NCBI GenBank assembly: GCA_015680685.1
Contig: MNCI01003588.1
Coordinates: 794,183 to 858,182, forward strand
Source: Gnetum montanum
Lineage: Eukaryota; Streptophyta; Gnetopsida; Gnetales; Gnetaceae
Direction: 5' to 3'
DNA length: 64,000 nucleotides
This document shows, piece after piece, positions 43,520 to 57,195 of the stretch. Under the pieces are notes generated by a model, which saw only the letters and a list, made by a program, of their open reading frames with translations, was not told where the DNA came from and ran no database searches. Position 1 is the first letter of the stretch. The number at the start of each line of letters is the position of its first letter. Both the position numbers and the translations under genes were made by a program.

Positions 43520-44484
43520 CAAAAACATCCTCCTTGGTATCCTACTTTGGGTGCTTTGCCTTCTCCACCTCCTTTGAGTGCATTCTGGGATGTCTCAACT
43601 ACATTGATAGACCTCTGTTGATGCCTAAACACTAGTGAATCCTTCCCATTATGTTGTAAAATCTATAAATACTTAGAACAAGCTTCATACAAGAGAGGAA
43701 CTTAACTGCAAGCATTTTCTTTTAGATTTTGGCATCTAATTTTATGTGAAGAGATCTTTCTCCCTTAGGTAAGTAATTTCTTACCTATTTTTTTTTAAGT
43801 TGACACTTTCACAAGTGTAGCTAGACTTTGTCAAAGTGCTACCATGCTTATGTAGCCCATAATCGTTTGGTTGATACAAAGTGGAGTGTTTGCATGGTAA
43901 ATAAAGTTTATGGGGTTTTTCTTATTTTTTCAGCATTGATATCTTAAACATTAAAATACCAAAAACATTATACAACATTAAAACCATAAAAATATTTATT
44001 CATTTCTCATTTTCATAAGCTACGTTGACTTAACCTTATCCAAGGAGGTCACATCTATATGACATGAGGTTAGGCCATCGAGATTGTGACTAAGAGCCAT
44101 TTTATTTTTATTTGTATTTATGTATGTTTGTTGCTGCACCTATTCATTGATGGATTACAACATGATCATTATTCCTATCTTCAAGTTGGATTGTAATGCA
44201 TGCATGTTTATTATCATTTGTTTATTTTTTATAATTATTAAATCCATAAAATTATGAAATATAAAATTATAAATATTCTCTCAATCATTCACTATGGTAA
44301 AATGGGTTATAATTGTACCATATATACTATATGTGGTAAAATATCCTTTATATTTATTAAACATAATGATATATACAAGTATTCTTGGTAATCCACTCAA
44401 CATCATCCTAAAAGTTTATGACTAGATCACATTGTGATTTGTGTAATATATCCCATTGGTCCAAAGCTAGTGGGATCCCTATCA
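43520..44484 (+). mobile_element. Element C, first LTR copy
   Basis: Direct repeat of 46128-46945, sharing for example CTCTGTTGATGCCTA, the TATA region (TCTATAAATA at 43662) and CATTTCTCATTTTCATAA. It ends CCCTATCA followed by TTAGCACTATTTCCAAGGA, a worn form of the TGGCGCCGTTGCCGGGGA type of PBS. Left edge estimated to within about 30 bp. Confidence 0.75.
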
Positions 44485-44599
44485 TTAGCACTATTTCCAA
44501 GGAGGAAATTCATAAATTATCTAAAAATACTTGTACATTCTTAATTTTAACTTTTATTCAAATCAAGTGTATGTTTTAGTATTGTATGTATAGGTTATG

Positions 44600-46120
44600 A
44601 ATGCAAATGAAATAGCAGATGGCTGATAGAGTCCACTAGAGACATCTAGTAATGCATAAAAAATAAGAAGGGATTTTGTTACCTTTAAGAATTTAAAGGA
44701 TAAGACCTATCCAATGGTTATGTTAGTTTATTATCAAAATACGTAAGAAAGATGGAGAGATGCTTATGGCTAGTTCTCAAGGAATCTAGTTTTGGATGCA
44801 TTAGATGATCTTATCAATGCCTTGATCAATATTAAGCTAGCAAATGAATGTATATTGTACAAATTTCATGAGCTCATGTTCTTTGATTATGAGACTTTGT
44901 ACATGCAAGATCATCAGGATCAAGTAGTAGAAGAAGAGGTTAGATGAAACTTTTCATCTGATCATTCAAATGGAGAGTAAAAGGTTAAAGAAGGTAAGAA
45001 TGACAAAGGGCTAGCCCACCATCAAGTCATTTGGTTAAGTACCTTCATCCCAAGTATATCTTAACATGATGATCTCCTTTCTAGGTTCTAACATTTGCAT
45101 TTGTTTGGACCTACTGTTGGTAATGATAACTCTCCTTTGTTTGACTAAGATGTTTATCACAAGTATATGGAATATGTATATATTCCATGGAGCATGTTCA
45201 TGATAGTAGAATCAAACGAATCAACATGATCAATGTACCAAAAAATAAATGATATATCAATGACAATCCCTAAATTCATGTATAATCCTTGTATAATGCT
45301 TGCCATCTTCAAGGGATCATGAGTGTTTGGTAGAAGTTATGGTTGTTTCCCTACATCTTCATTAAACATGCATAAATATGATATAGAAATTTACCTTCTT
45401 AATCAATTTAAGGATGGGTAAACATGATTAAAATATTCTACATAAAATTTCATACCTATTCCCAAATTTTAAACATCTAGAAAGAGATGGCTTTATGAAG
45501 GAAAGAAGCCTGTGAGCCTCTTAACATCACCATGAAAAGGTACATGAAAATTGCTCATAGTTGTATGAACTATAGTTTTAGCCAAAGGGAATAATTGATG
45601 CATATTTTAGAAGGGATAAGATAGGAAATAAGAGAACATATAGACATGTACATGATGGGCCAAATACACAAAATTTCTGTGGCTCAAATATTAATGCTCT
45701 TAAACACCATTGCTAGTATGGAAGATGAATGGCATAAGTGATAGTTGACTAAGAAATATAATCATGATCCATTACATAGGTAGAAGGTCAAAAATATTGA
45801 AGGTGCTACCAAACCTCCTATTACATTTAAGGATTTAGCACATGATCAAGTTAGAATGAACAAATTCTTAACAAACTTGGCTCATCGTGTGGACTAAGTT
45901 TGGGATATAATGGATGAAAATATGATTAATACTCTTAAGGACATTAAAGATAAGGTGGTTGAAGCTATAACCAAAGTAGTTGCACCACATAAAAACAAAA
46001 ATAAATATGATGGAAAGGGTAAAGAAAATATTTCTTACTCTAAAAGTATTCAAGAAAATCCAAATGAGTCTTCCTCATCCTCCTCTAGTCCTACACCAAC
46101 ACATCCCTTACATCATCATA
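44600..46120 (+). pseudogene. Element C gag, heavily decayed, only internal gene left
   Basis: Pieces on the plus strand follow the Athila-like gag plan seen in A and B: R-I-K-R-I-N-M-I-N-V-P (about 45210-45240), A-C-H-L-Q-G-I-M-S-V-W and K-L-W-L-F-P (about 45300-45350), then M-K-R-Y-M-K-I-A-H-S (about 45530) and a Lys-rich tail at 45910-46090 ending in a Ser/Pro/His-rich run. Stops and shifts break it in many places. Between gag and the next LTR there is no protease or pol, so the element has lost everything downstream of gag. Confidence 0.55.
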
Positions 46121-46127
46121 GGGATGT

Positions 46128-46945
46128 TGATGCATTCTCCATAGGATCTTGTTTTGGATGCTTTACCTTATTTGCCTCTTAATTGCATTTTGGAATGTCT
46201 TGCCTACACTGATGGACCTCTGTTGATGCCTAGGTACTAGCAAATCTCTACTATTATGTTGCAAAAACTATAAATACCCAAGACGAGCTTCATACAAAAG
46301 AGAAACTTTATTGAAAGAATTTTTCTTTGCCTTTTGGCATTCAGCTTCATGTGAAGAGCTCTTCCTCCTTTGGATAAGTGATTCCTTCCCTATTTTGTAT
46401 GTGTTTTAAGTCATCACTTTTACCAATGTAGCTAGACTATGTCAGAGTGATACCATGCTTACATAGACCAAAATCATTTAGTTGATGCAAAGTCCAGTGT
46501 TTGTGTGGTGAATAAAGTTTATGGTTTTTTACTTATTTTTTCACCGTTAATGGCTTAAACATTAAATATCAAAAAATTATAAAATATTAAAACCATAAAA
46601 ATATTTATTCATTTCTCATTTTCATAATCTATGATGATTCAACCTTATCCAAGTAGGTCATAACTAGACAACATGGTGTTGGGCCATCTAGGTTGTGACT
46701 AAGAGTCATTTATATCTATATTTATATTCATGTATGTATGTGGTGTTGCACTTATTTCTTGAGAGATTACAACATGAGAATTAGCCCTATTAATAGGTGG
46801 GATTGAAATTCACTTGTGTTTATTGTTGTTTGTTTGTTTTTTATAATTATAAAGTCCATAGAAATTATAAAACATAAAATTATAAATATTCTCTCAATCT
46901 CTCACCATGGAAATAAGGATTATAATTTTACCATATGTATCATTT
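46128..46945 (+). mobile_element. Element C, second LTR copy, right end missing
   Basis: Matches the first copy from about 43520 to 44330, including the TATA box (CTATAAATA, 46268), then loses similarity near 46945 before the expected end, where unit D1 sequence takes over. Confidence 0.75.
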
Positions 46946-47184
46946 TTTGTATAATAAGGCAATAAGAAATCACTTCTAAAATAGCATAAGAAATTGAATT
47001 TTGAGAATAAAGCAAAAAATGATGACTAGCCAAAGGTATGCAAGTAAGTAGGCTCATCAAAGCCTACTTTGATTTTGGCCATACCCATGGATCCCAACAT
47101 GTAGATCATATCTACTAGTCAGCCTAGGGAGGATAGACAATAAAATGGAAAGGAGCCAAAATAACAACTATTAAAACATGAGAT

Positions 47185-47999
47185 CAAGATCCTAGGTAGA
47201 ATGGAGGAGGTTAACACTAACAAGACTGAGAAAACATTGAGCAATGATAAAGACTTTGTCACTACCATGGAGCAAGTTAAACTCTCATTGAAGCAAAAAA
47301 ATACCTTGTTAATCTTGTATGACTTGGTCATGACCTCCCCTACCAACCATCAAGTGTTAACTAAGATGATAACTTCCATCTTGATGAGTGAGGATATCCT
47401 AGCTAAAGAAGAATTAATCCACGTAGTAATAGCATCATCCTTCTCCTGTTTTGTGATAATGAGGTGAAGACCAACCCTCAAATGGTGAAATGTCTAAGGC
47501 TTCTCTTTTTATAATAATTAGAGTCAACCAATATAGAGTTTGTAGAGTACACATTGATGATGGTGAAGCTACCAATATGATACCCTTTCCTATCATTGAA
47601 TGCTTAGGCTCAGTCAAACACATTCAAGCTACCTTCACATCCATACTTCAATTATTTAATTGATCATGTGTAGTAGTAAGGGGATTGATAACATTGAACT
47701 TTATGATCGATGAACAATTCCCCACAATCGATGATTTTCTTGTGGTAGAGGAGACACTAGGCTTCAACCTAATCTTAGGAAGGTCTTGGTTAGCCAAATT
47801 TAGGACAATCTCATCTCCAATCTATCAAGAGATCCACTTACCTTATGAAGGATGTGAAATCATCATTCAAGTAGATAACATGATTTCCTTTTCTGTCAAT
47901 AACATTAACAAAAAGGAAGAATCAAAAGTGGAGTTTCTAGAGGAAACTCCTATGGCTAAAAAAATTTTAAAAATCATAACAAGACCAACCAACTACTAG
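47185..47999 (+). pseudogene. Unit D1 gag-protease junction and protease
   Basis: The first open part (from 47201) contains L-L-I-L-Y-D-L-V and S-P-T-N-H-Q-V-L-T-K-M, matching the I-S-L-Y-E-L-L / S-x-x-H-R-x-A-L-x-K-x-L segment that precedes the protease in plant Tat elements. The protease block V-H-I-D-D-G-E-A-T-N-M-I-P (about 47550-47585) holds the active-site Asp in the V-x-V-D-[GN]-G-x-[SA]-x-N-[IV]-L context typical of Tat proteases. 47685-47999 gives F-L-V-V-E-E-T-L-G-F-N and I-L-G-R-S-W-L. Unit D3 carries the same protein at 61750-62580. Frame changes between the pieces mark it as dead. Confidence 0.72.
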
Positions 48000-48590
48000 T
48001 GTTGGGGCCACTAATAAAACATGAGATTTGACTCCAATTCAACATAGTGAGCAACGGAAATGGAGAATATAAGATCATGCAACAAAAACTGTGTAAGTTT
48101 TCTAATCATTCCAAGGTTATGAAGCAATTGTGCAATTAGAAATTTACTCATTTCCTTGTACAGTTGAGTAGGTAGCCTTGTTTTAGCTTCATGTACACAT
48201 CTACATCATTGCCTTACATTTTATCACTTTATTACATTATGTTTACTGGTTTTCAATATTTCATTATTTTACATTCTTGCATTGGTTTTACTATTTACAT
48301 TCACCTTTTGTATTTACATAAAAATTGCAAAATGATAAAGATAAAAAAAACATAAAATTCCATAAAAATTATAAAATATAAAAAATGCCAAAAATATTTC
48401 AAACATGAACTAAAATAACAACCATAGCCACATACTATGGCAATAACAAAAAAATAAACATCCCATAGCCATAGCCATATCACTATAGCCAAAACAACAA
48501 AAACATAACATGTGCAACATTAGGAAAAGCTAAGCTAGAAGAGGAGGCAAAAAATCATCATCTATGTCATTGCTAATATCATTGTCATCA
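48000..48590. other. D1 non-coding spacer after protease
   Basis: AT-rich, with repeated CATAGCCATA/ACTATGGC phrases (48415-48500). It is homologous to 62600-63540 of D3. RT would be expected here in a complete element but is absent. Confidence 0.5.
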
Positions 48591-48699
48591 CTACCATCAT
48601 CATTGCTTGGGGTCTATAAATAACAAAAACCATGTCAATGATTTGTAACCATGATAACATAAAGATACAACCATGAAACAACAAAGCATACAAACAAAA

Positions 48700-51150
48700 A
48701 CTATAACAAAAAAGACTTAAAACATGTCCATGAAAACCTCTAGAGATTATAGTGCAATGTCCTTAGGAGAAAAGTTTTGAAGAACATTTTCTAACCTTTG
48801 GAGGATCTATTCTTTCCTCATGTTAGCAAAGTTTTGACTTTAGCCTAGTTGCATCCTCATGATATTGGTCCACTTGGGAGGATCCTAGGAAAGGGTAGCT
48901 ATGGAGGTCTCACCTGAGGTAGTGGTGATTTGAGGGATAGGAGAGTTAGAAACCATAACTAATTCTACAAACTTCTGAAAGATGTCCTTAGTGTTTATAC
49001 CCTACACAAATAATTCAAGTTGTTTCTAGTTGATGGCCTTCTCATGCCACAACTTTAGGTAACTTTCCCTATCTACATTGTACTTTAGCTTGTAATCCTT
49101 TTGTTTCCTATCCCACTATAGTACCTGAGCATAGTAATCATGCCAATTCTTGATCTTATGAATCAGCAAGTACATCTGCATATCCTTTTCTATGTTGCTC
49201 CTAACTAGAGCAATTGTTCCTTGGATGGCACTCTAATGCCATATCCACTTGATCCACTTCATGTAAAAAGAGTCTCTATTAGCCCTATGAGCTACTACAA
49301 ACTCTTTATGGTTACAAAGGCTCTTGTTTTCAAGTGATATCTCCTTCACTCATTTTTTTCAAAGCCACAACCTTATTCCGTAAGTACTCATTACAATGTT
49401 AGAATTTCCAAGATGTCCTTGCACATGAGATAGCACACTCAATAGCCCCTTCATATAGTCTACGAGGAACATTTTATACCTTGAGTGGTGGTGTGGGGAG
49501 CTCATCAAGATCAATATCACATGTAAGATCCCATTTGACTTTAGGTACTACATGAGCTTAAAAATAGAAAAAAAAGCGAAAAAAATCAAAAAAATATTCA
49601 ATGACTACTAAGACCACATAGCCATAAAGCACAAAAACCCATAAAAAATATGGACAAAATACAAAAAATAAAGTATTTCTAATTTTTCTTACCAAAATCA
49701 ATGCATATCTAGTCTAAATGATCAATCATGTCATCCACTACACTCTACATGAACTCTATCTTTCCTAGGGCTTCCACCAAAGACTTGAAATAGAAGGTAG
49801 AAATGGATGCCTCTAGGGTAGATTCATGCAATATGGAAGCAATAACCATTAATACAGCCTACAATAAAAATGTGCATTAAGACTTTATAAATGAAAATAT
49901 CAAAGCTTACTCAGAAGATCGAGGGACATGTCCATGGGAAAGTCACCTTCTAGAGGCAAGTCATCCAAGATGAAGTCCATGAATTTCAATGCTTAGATAC
50001 TCTTGCTTCCTTCTCCTTATGCCTATATTCTTCCTATTATTTACAACTTCTCTCCTCTTCAGAAATAGCTTGAGGATTTAACACCTATCTTATCCTTGCA
50101 ACTAGTAAAAGCAAAGATCATAACAAATTAACCTATATATTTAAGAATTTACAAATTTTATAACCAAGGAATGAAGAAGCTAATGCAAATACATGAAATA
50201 AAAATAATTAATATAATGACACATGTATATGCATACATACCATTAACAATCTACTACACCCTACCAAGCCTAATAGACAACTACCTACAAACTAGTTGAT
50301 TAATAACTTGAGTGGTAGGATCTACTTGGGGCCTCTTCATCTTTTCCTTGGATACATAATTAGCCTTCATGCATACTTTCTTGGTCCTTTTGACATTACC
50401 ACATGTGGCATAGGGTTCAACCCCCATGCTATCAGGAGAACAACATTGCATACCACTAAAATTATTAGTGGTAATCAATAGTGATAGTTTGATATCCTCA
50501 ATAGGCAGATCCTAAATGCGCATTGCTGGAATGATGTGCTTGGTCTAAGATTTGGAAAACTAGGAGGATCATGCGTTACCCATTTTCCATCCTTTCAAAC
50601 CACTAGAAACTCTGCAAACCTCCTAATATAAGTAGTAAAGAATGTATAATTCATGTACATGTCGAATTGAGGTTATTGTGAAATTTATGGATTTCATCTT
50701 ACAACCCAAGGATTAGAAAAGTAGCCTAATCGAACCTAGTACCATCAATGAGGACCTTTTTTATGATCAAAGCTTGTTGAATACCTATCATCCTCTTTTT
50801 TCATAACAACATGGAAAACATCCTAGAATGGAAGAGGGAATAGGTATTATTGGCTTCTTCAACTTTGCAGTTTCTAAAAGATAGCGATCCACTACCATGA
50901 GAGTTTAACCAATCCTCCATCTTCTTCTTGTGGCTAGCATATTTCTTTGCTTTGACAAAGACCTTAATAGTGCTAGAAGGCACTTTGAACTAAAAGTGAA
51001 CGCCAATGCTCAAAATTACAAGAATGCCATGAACATAAGAAAAAAACTTGGTGATTCCTTCATCCAAAGAATCAATTATGTTTAGCATCTCTGTGATTAA
51101 CATCGATAGGCTAAGAAATATAAATAGGTTAAGCAAACCTATATTGGACA
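48700..51150 (-). pseudogene. Antisense ORF of unit D1, unknown protein
   Basis: A worn coding region on the strand opposite to gag. From the N-terminal side it includes M-L-I-T-E-M-L-N-I-I-D-S-L-D-E (about 51070-51110), F-V-K-A-K-K-Y-A-S-H-K-K-K-M-E-D-W-L (about 50910-50965) and N-N-T-Y-S-L-F-H-S-R-M-F (about 50820-50850). It ends near 48780-49500 with blocks such as E-L-P-T, R-L-Y-E-x-x-I-E-C-A-x-S-C-A-R-T and E-E-R-I. The end part recurs with matching amino acids in D2 and D3. Several members of the Tat lineage (for example Grande and Retand) are known to have an antisense ORF before the 3' LTR, and this is the likely equivalent. No domain is recognised. Confidence 0.55.
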
Positions 51151-51183
51151 TCCTATGTTGTGAAACACCCCAAAGAAAATTCA

Positions 51184-53290
51184 TGTTGTAACTCATGAGC
51201 AAAATCACTTGTAATTTGATGGAAAATAATGGGAAACACAATTGCCTTATTTTTTCCAACACTTGGGATTGTAACCTTTATCACTGGAACTTGAGATAGA
51301 GTTTCAATGTAAAATGTGAAATTTGTAGTTCATGGGCTACAATCTCAGATACCTTAACTTATGGAAGCTAAAAATGCTTCATAAATTATGCTTACCTCAC
51401 TTTCCAAGTAAAACAACTTATATCATGCATGTACCTAGGCTTGGAAAGACTGAAAATGCCTTGAAAATTAGCAAATTTGGGTTTTTTCATAGTTTTTATG
51501 CTATCCATAGCAATGTATATGCTAGAAACATCTACAACTAGTGTATAGATTATTGGGATTTAATTTTCATGTTGAGGCCAATGTATTTATTGTGAAGCCA
51601 ACAGACTTATGGTGAAGCTAGTATATAAATGATGGACTTTCATGTAATAAACTTACCAAAATTGATAAATACATTGGAGTTGGATGACCTGCAATGTCAA
51701 AAATTTGCAGCAATTTGTCAACAATCATGGTAAAAATTTGCATCAATGAATCAAACTCCAATGGCCTATATAAACCAAGATTGACCATTTCACAAGGACT
51801 TTTGGCAAATTTACATTATGCTGAGCAAAGAGACTCTTAGAGCAGTACAAATCAAGAAAAAGTCCAACAACCATTCTAGTACCAACAACATAAATCTAGT
51901 CCAAAGAAATAGCAAGGAGTTTTAGGAGTGAAAGTTTGAGCATCCAAATAGTGAACCTAACTATAGGACACACTCTACCAACTTCAATCAAGCTTCAAGC
52001 ATCTTTCATACAACTCTCTCTACATTTTAAGCACATAAACTTGTACTCCTTCAAACTTTGTTTCTATAAAGAAATTATTATTTTAATAAAATTTGCAATT
52101 CATTTATTTAGTGTAAGTTTATTCTCTATTTCTTCTAAATTATATTTGCATTTATATTAAAATTTAATTTACATTTTTCTATGAATTTCAAGTCCTTAGG
52201 TGATTGGCAAGACCGTCCAAGATGCTTCAAATCCCTTTTCTCAAGGCTTGCAGGATCCAAGGTTAAACTATTTTGCAAGGAATTAAATTTTTCTAGTGTT
52301 AGATTTTTTGGTGTTAGAAGGAGGGCCTGAACCCAAATTATTTATCCAATCCTACTTTTTCCTTACCTTTTTATCAATTCTAACTACTATTTAATTTTGT
52401 TTTCCAAAAAACCTTTGGATATTGCCTTGAAATTCTACTCAAAATCAACAGTCACCCATTCCCCTACAATTTATACCTAGCATATTTATTGTAGCCAATT
52501 TGGATGGTTTACAATTTGCCCAATAACTACTAGACTTTATAAAGCTGAGCATGCTTCCAAGAGAAACCTACACTTTTTGATCACTTAATTTTGCCTTAGG
52601 GTTTTTCAAGGGCTAGCATATTTATTAAACCATCATCCACTTGTAGTTTGTGAGATTTTTCCATTGGGTTTTTTGTATAAGCCCAGCATATTTTTGTGGA
52701 AACAACAATGTATTTCTTGTGCATAAGTCAAATAAGTATATTTTCCATATAACCCAGCATATTTTATTCATAGGAAAAAATACTAGCACATTTTTTGCAA
52801 AGGCAAATAAACTTACCTTTTTTTGAATTTATCATATTTATTGCTGGTAAACCCTAGCATATCTTTTCCTAGGAACACTAGTGTATGTTTTCAAAAGAAC
52901 CTAGTTTATCTTTTCCACAAAGCCAAGTTAGCATATTTTTACTAGTGCAAGTTGGGTAGAGTAGACCTAGTGTAAAAACTAGAAGCTTGCGTTTAACATT
53001 TTTTACATCTAAAATTTCTCCTTAGTAACCAATTGCAATGCAACCCTTGCTTCCCACATCCCAAAATCCAAAAAAAAATCAAAATTAATTAATTGATTGA
53101 TTTTTACTAGTGCAATGCACAACATTACCACTACCACATGCATTGCACTTGCAATTGCAGTTTTTCACCACATTTCAAAGCTAAAACCATTTATACGCTA
53201 GGTAGTTCCACTAGGAAGAATAATTAATTTAAAATCTAGTTAAATATCTTGTTAATGCCTTTCCAAAATTAACTATATTACCACTCAACT
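51184..53290 (+). mobile_element. LTR and leader between D1 and D2
   Basis: Similar along its length to 57196-59110, starting TGTTGTAAC after an A/G-rich CAAAGAAAATT. The TATA box CTATATAAAC is at 51766-51775. 52480-52960 carries many copies of a CTAGCATATTTTT-like phrase. The LTR/leader boundary and PBS were not resolved. Gag of D2 starts at 53300. Confidence 0.65.
51766..51775 (+). promoter_or_regulatory. TATA box of the D LTR
   Basis: CTATATAAAC. The equivalent in the next LTR is TTTATAAAA at 57767-57775. Confidence 0.55.
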
Positions 53291-53299
53291 TGACCAACA

Positions 53300-54925
53300 T
53301 GGCTTCTGGTCAAGATGTAGTGTGTGTATATGACCCTAATGACTTGGATGTTTTTGAGCATAGAAAGTTGCTCAGGTAGAGGGGCCAACTGGGACTTTAC
53401 TATAATAAACAAAGAACACTATAATTTCATATGTGCCAAGATACAAGTAGGCTTACTCATCCCATGCGTAGAATCTAAATCTAAGTGTGAGTTTGAGATA
53501 ATCTATAAAAATAGGAAGTAGTACATCCCTTTTTCCTTCAACAAAATAAAGTTGATGGACTTCTACATATGCATGCTAGCCCAATTAATAGAAATGAATG
53601 AGTTAAGTAAGAAAATTAGCTTAGAGAGTTACCAAGAGGATTAAGATGAATTTGAGGTTAAACTAAAGCCTAACACCTTTATCGAGAGTCTTTTCCAACA
53701 ATCAACTTCCCAAATTAGTGCATCCAGTTCACCATCTCTTGCATCTTCTAGGGGGCAGGTTTCCCAACCTTCTTTACCACATGTCCATTCTACTATGTTC
53801 GGGTCAATGCCCATCAATGCCACTCACTAGGCATAACCTATGCCTTAATTTAGCTCACTCTTCTCATCCATACCTTTTGTAACATAGCCTCACTGTACGT
53901 GGCCATCACCCATGGTGTTCACCATGGATCATTCCTTATCTATTTTGATGGATCCCTTAGTGGGACCCTAAGTTACTAAAGCTTCTCATACTCCATTTCT
54001 CCTTTTTTCCCTCAAGTACTAATGTAGACTTCATTTTCACTATTCAATCCTCCTACAACCATGATCATCCAACCTCTTCCATCCTTAGCATTGTCGATCA
54101 TAAGACCAAAAGTCTCCTAGCTTCTTCCATAACCATTTATACAAATTTCCTAGCTTATTAGAGTGTTCCAAGGCTTGGATTAGGCCTTCTAGATGATTCA
54201 AGACCTCATAGAAGAGTTATGAAAGCTTAAAGCTTTCACCACATAGATAGTCAAAATAATGGACTTTTACCAAGATGATCTCATTAGTTTGACTATCCCC
54301 CAAATCACTCTTCCCTTGAGCATTTTCATTTTTCAGTTTACAAAGTACAAGAATGAGGGTGATTCTAATGCATGCCTCACCATCTTCTATTCTGAATGTT
54401 TGTTGCTACAAGCTTGTCCTCATATCATCATTTATATTTTCCCTATGTTCCGTATTGGGAAAGCTTTTTACTGGTACTAGGCATTGCCTAGAGGATCTAT
54501 TGCCTCATTAGAGGACTTGATTTCACAATTTGTGAATCATTTTAAGTATAACTTGAAACTAGATACCATCCTAGATCAACTAATGAAAATTAAATAGGGG
54601 CCTCTTAAGCTTGTTCAAAAGTTTATCCAATGATGGAATGCTCTACTTAATGAGGTTCCCGAGACTATAGTTGAATCCCATCTTCTAGCCATTTTCAAGG
54701 GGGGAATTCAATGATATCATCAAGTCCAAACTATATTATTTAGACTAGCAATCACTTAGCCAAGTTCTCTCACAAATCAAAAACATAGAGGATGCTGCTA
54801 AGGCAAGCCATATCCCTATCTACATAGCATATAAGAATCAACACACAAGGAAGGAAAAGGATAGGGGGAAGTAGAACCATGTAGTTGTGGCCATTGCGAC
54901 CAAAGAGAATAAAACTATGTAAGGA
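53300..54925 (+). pseudogene. Unit D2 gag, decayed
   Basis: Starts M-A-S-G-Q-D (53300), equivalent to M-P-L-S-K-P at 59122 in D3, and contains Y-D-P-N-D-L. Later comes the gag core with F-N-D-I-I-K-S-K-L-Y-Y-L (about 54705-54745) and Q-S-L-S-Q-V-L-S-Q. It ends with a Lys-rich K-N-Q-H-T-R-K-E-K-D. D3 reads nearly the same protein in another state of decay. Gag would form the particle. More than ten stops or shifts are present. Confidence 0.68.
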
Positions 54926-56030
54926 TCAAAAACAAATTAATCCAAGGCACCTACCACAATTAATCAAATATCAACATCGAGGTCCTCTATCTCTAACCAC
55001 ACAAGGACTAACTTTTAGAGAAAATATTGATTAAAATACACCAAGTTGTCATTAAAACCATTTAAGATTCTTGACTAGTTGCTTAAGAATGGTTGAATCC
55101 AATACAGGAAGATGACTAAGAATTCCCACGAGAGGCATGATTGATTATACAAAATTGGTAAGGACCACACTATGGTAATCAAGAATGATCCACTAGTATT
55201 GAAGTACTTTAAACTTGATTGATTTTTCCATTATCATCAATTGTCTGGTCATGACATCAATTTCTTCTTAGACTTGCAAAAGGTGATAGATAATGGAGAG
55301 CTAGTACTAGACTCTTACAACCTGGTTAGGCCTCAAAAACAATCTATGCAAGTGTACAAAGACCCATTGAATGGAAATAATAGCCTATACATTATAGTAA
55401 CATTTAACGTTAGCAACAACCCAAGAGTTGCTAGAGATCTATTTGTGATTTAGGTACCTCATTGTAATGAAAGGGGCCCTTCAACTAAATCTAGTTCAAG
55501 GACTCTATTGGTTGTAAGAATACCATCATTAATGTCTTCAAAAGGACCATTCATCATTAGAGTACCCCTTCCTACTACTACTACACCTACAAACCAAACT
55601 GATCAATGTCCTTCCATGGTGGCCAACACAATGACTTCTTCATAGCCTAGCAATAAGAATTTATCTACCAAGTAACACAAGAAGTATATCCTAAAGCCTA
55701 AGGCCAAAGACAACAAGCAAGTGAAGGCTTGGAAGGAAGTGGGCCCACTAAATCCCACACCCATTTTAGCTATTCCTATGAGCTCCAATGCTCAAAATGC
55801 TTCAACTAGTTAGCCTAAGGAGGATTAAAAACAAAAAGAAAAGTGGAAGGGAACCAAACCATAAACCTTAAAGCATGAAGTTTGAATCCTGGGAATAATG
55901 GAGGAAGTTAAGGTCAATAAGAATGATAAATCAATAGCCAATGATGAATACTTCCTCAATGACATGGAACAGGTGAAACTATCTTTGAAAGAAAAAAATA
56001 CTACACCTAGGATAACCACAACATGACAAG
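54926..56030 (+). pseudogene. Unit D2 nucleocapsid-like region and gag-protease linker
   Basis: 55210-55290 reads F-F-H-Y-H-Q-L-S-G-H-D-I-N-F-F, a zinc knuckle of the C-x2-H-x4-G-H-x4-C kind in which the cysteines are now Phe. The open piece 55241-55453 continues with N-G-E-L-V-L-D and N-L-V-R-P. 55880-56006 is the M-E-E-V start of the linker, and similarity to D1/D3 then stops abruptly: protease and spacer are deleted (junction near 56006-56036). Confidence 0.6.
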
Positions 56031-56269
56031 ATTGGTAGGTCTAAGGTAAAACTAGAGGAGGAGGAGGAACTTCTTCATCATCATGATCACTAGGATCACT
56101 GCCATCACTTGGTGCTTACACCATAACAAAAAAATAAAAAATAAAAAGCAAAACATGAAAAAAATTTAATTAGTAACCAATAGAGCCAAAACATAACCAC
56201 AAAATAATAAAAAAAGACAAAATATAAACTAGGCTAAGAAAATGTTAAAATAAAAGCTTAAGAATAAAC

Positions 56270-57065
56270 CTATGGAGGTTTTGGTGCAAGGTCTTCTAGA
56301 GGAAATTTTAGAAAACTAGTCTCTAAATGATGAAAGATATGTTCTTCATTTATGTTTGCCCAATATACTTCCCCAAGGTTCACACTAGTCAAGATGTTCC
56401 TCCTTTCAATATTTGTCCATGCTGAAGACTATCATGAAAGGGTAGTAGTAGTTACTTCTCTTAAAGTGATATTAATATGAAGAGCAAGGGAATTAGACAC
56501 TACCAAAGAGCCTTCGAATAGCTTGAAGGCATCCTCTGCATTTATCCTTTAGAAAAACATCTTGAGCTTTCATCTCTTTATAGCCTCCTCCTATAACCAC
56601 TTGTAGTAACTCTCTTTATCTACCTTGTACTTTTTCTTGTGATCCTTTTGTTTCCTGCCCCACTCAAGGACCCAAGCATATTAGTCCTACTAGTCTCTAA
56701 TCTCAAGAATCAACAAGTCCATCTAAATGTCCTTTTCGGTATTGCTTCTAGCTAGAGAAACCTTGCCATGGATGGCACTTCAATAGTGCACCACCTTAAT
56801 CTTCTTAGTATGCAAGGAGTCTCTACTAGCTACATGAGCCTCTATAAACACCTTGCAATCTCTAAGATCCCTAATCTCATATTCTTGCTACTTTTTTTCT
56901 TTCTCCAATATAATAACTCTTTTCCATAGGAATTCATTGAAGTGTTGGCACTCCCACAAGGTCCTAGCACATGAGAGGGCACATTTAGTGATCCTCTCAT
57001 ATAACCTTCATGGATCATTATTTACTTTAGGTGCTAGTGTAGGCAATTCATTAAGCTTAACATCA
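56270..57065 (-). pseudogene. Antisense ORF of unit D2, C-terminal half
   Basis: On the minus strand: N-E-L-P-T-L-A-P-K, R-L-Y-E-R-I-T-K-C-A-L-S-C-A-R-T-L-W, then W-G-R-K-Q-K-D-H and finally F-E-G-S-L-V-V-S-N-S, E-E-H-I-F-H-H-L-E and F-P-L-E-D-L-A-P-K. The last blocks are repeated in D3 (63740-64000). The N-terminal half found in D1 is missing (deleted before 57175). Confidence 0.55.
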
Positions 57066-57195
57066 CTCTTAGGATCTCATCCAACCTTGGACACTATAAA
57101 CAACATAACAAAAATATACACATAAAAATAGTAAATAACAAAAATAACCAAAAATACTTTAAACAACTAAAATGAAGCACCACTAAGAAAATTCA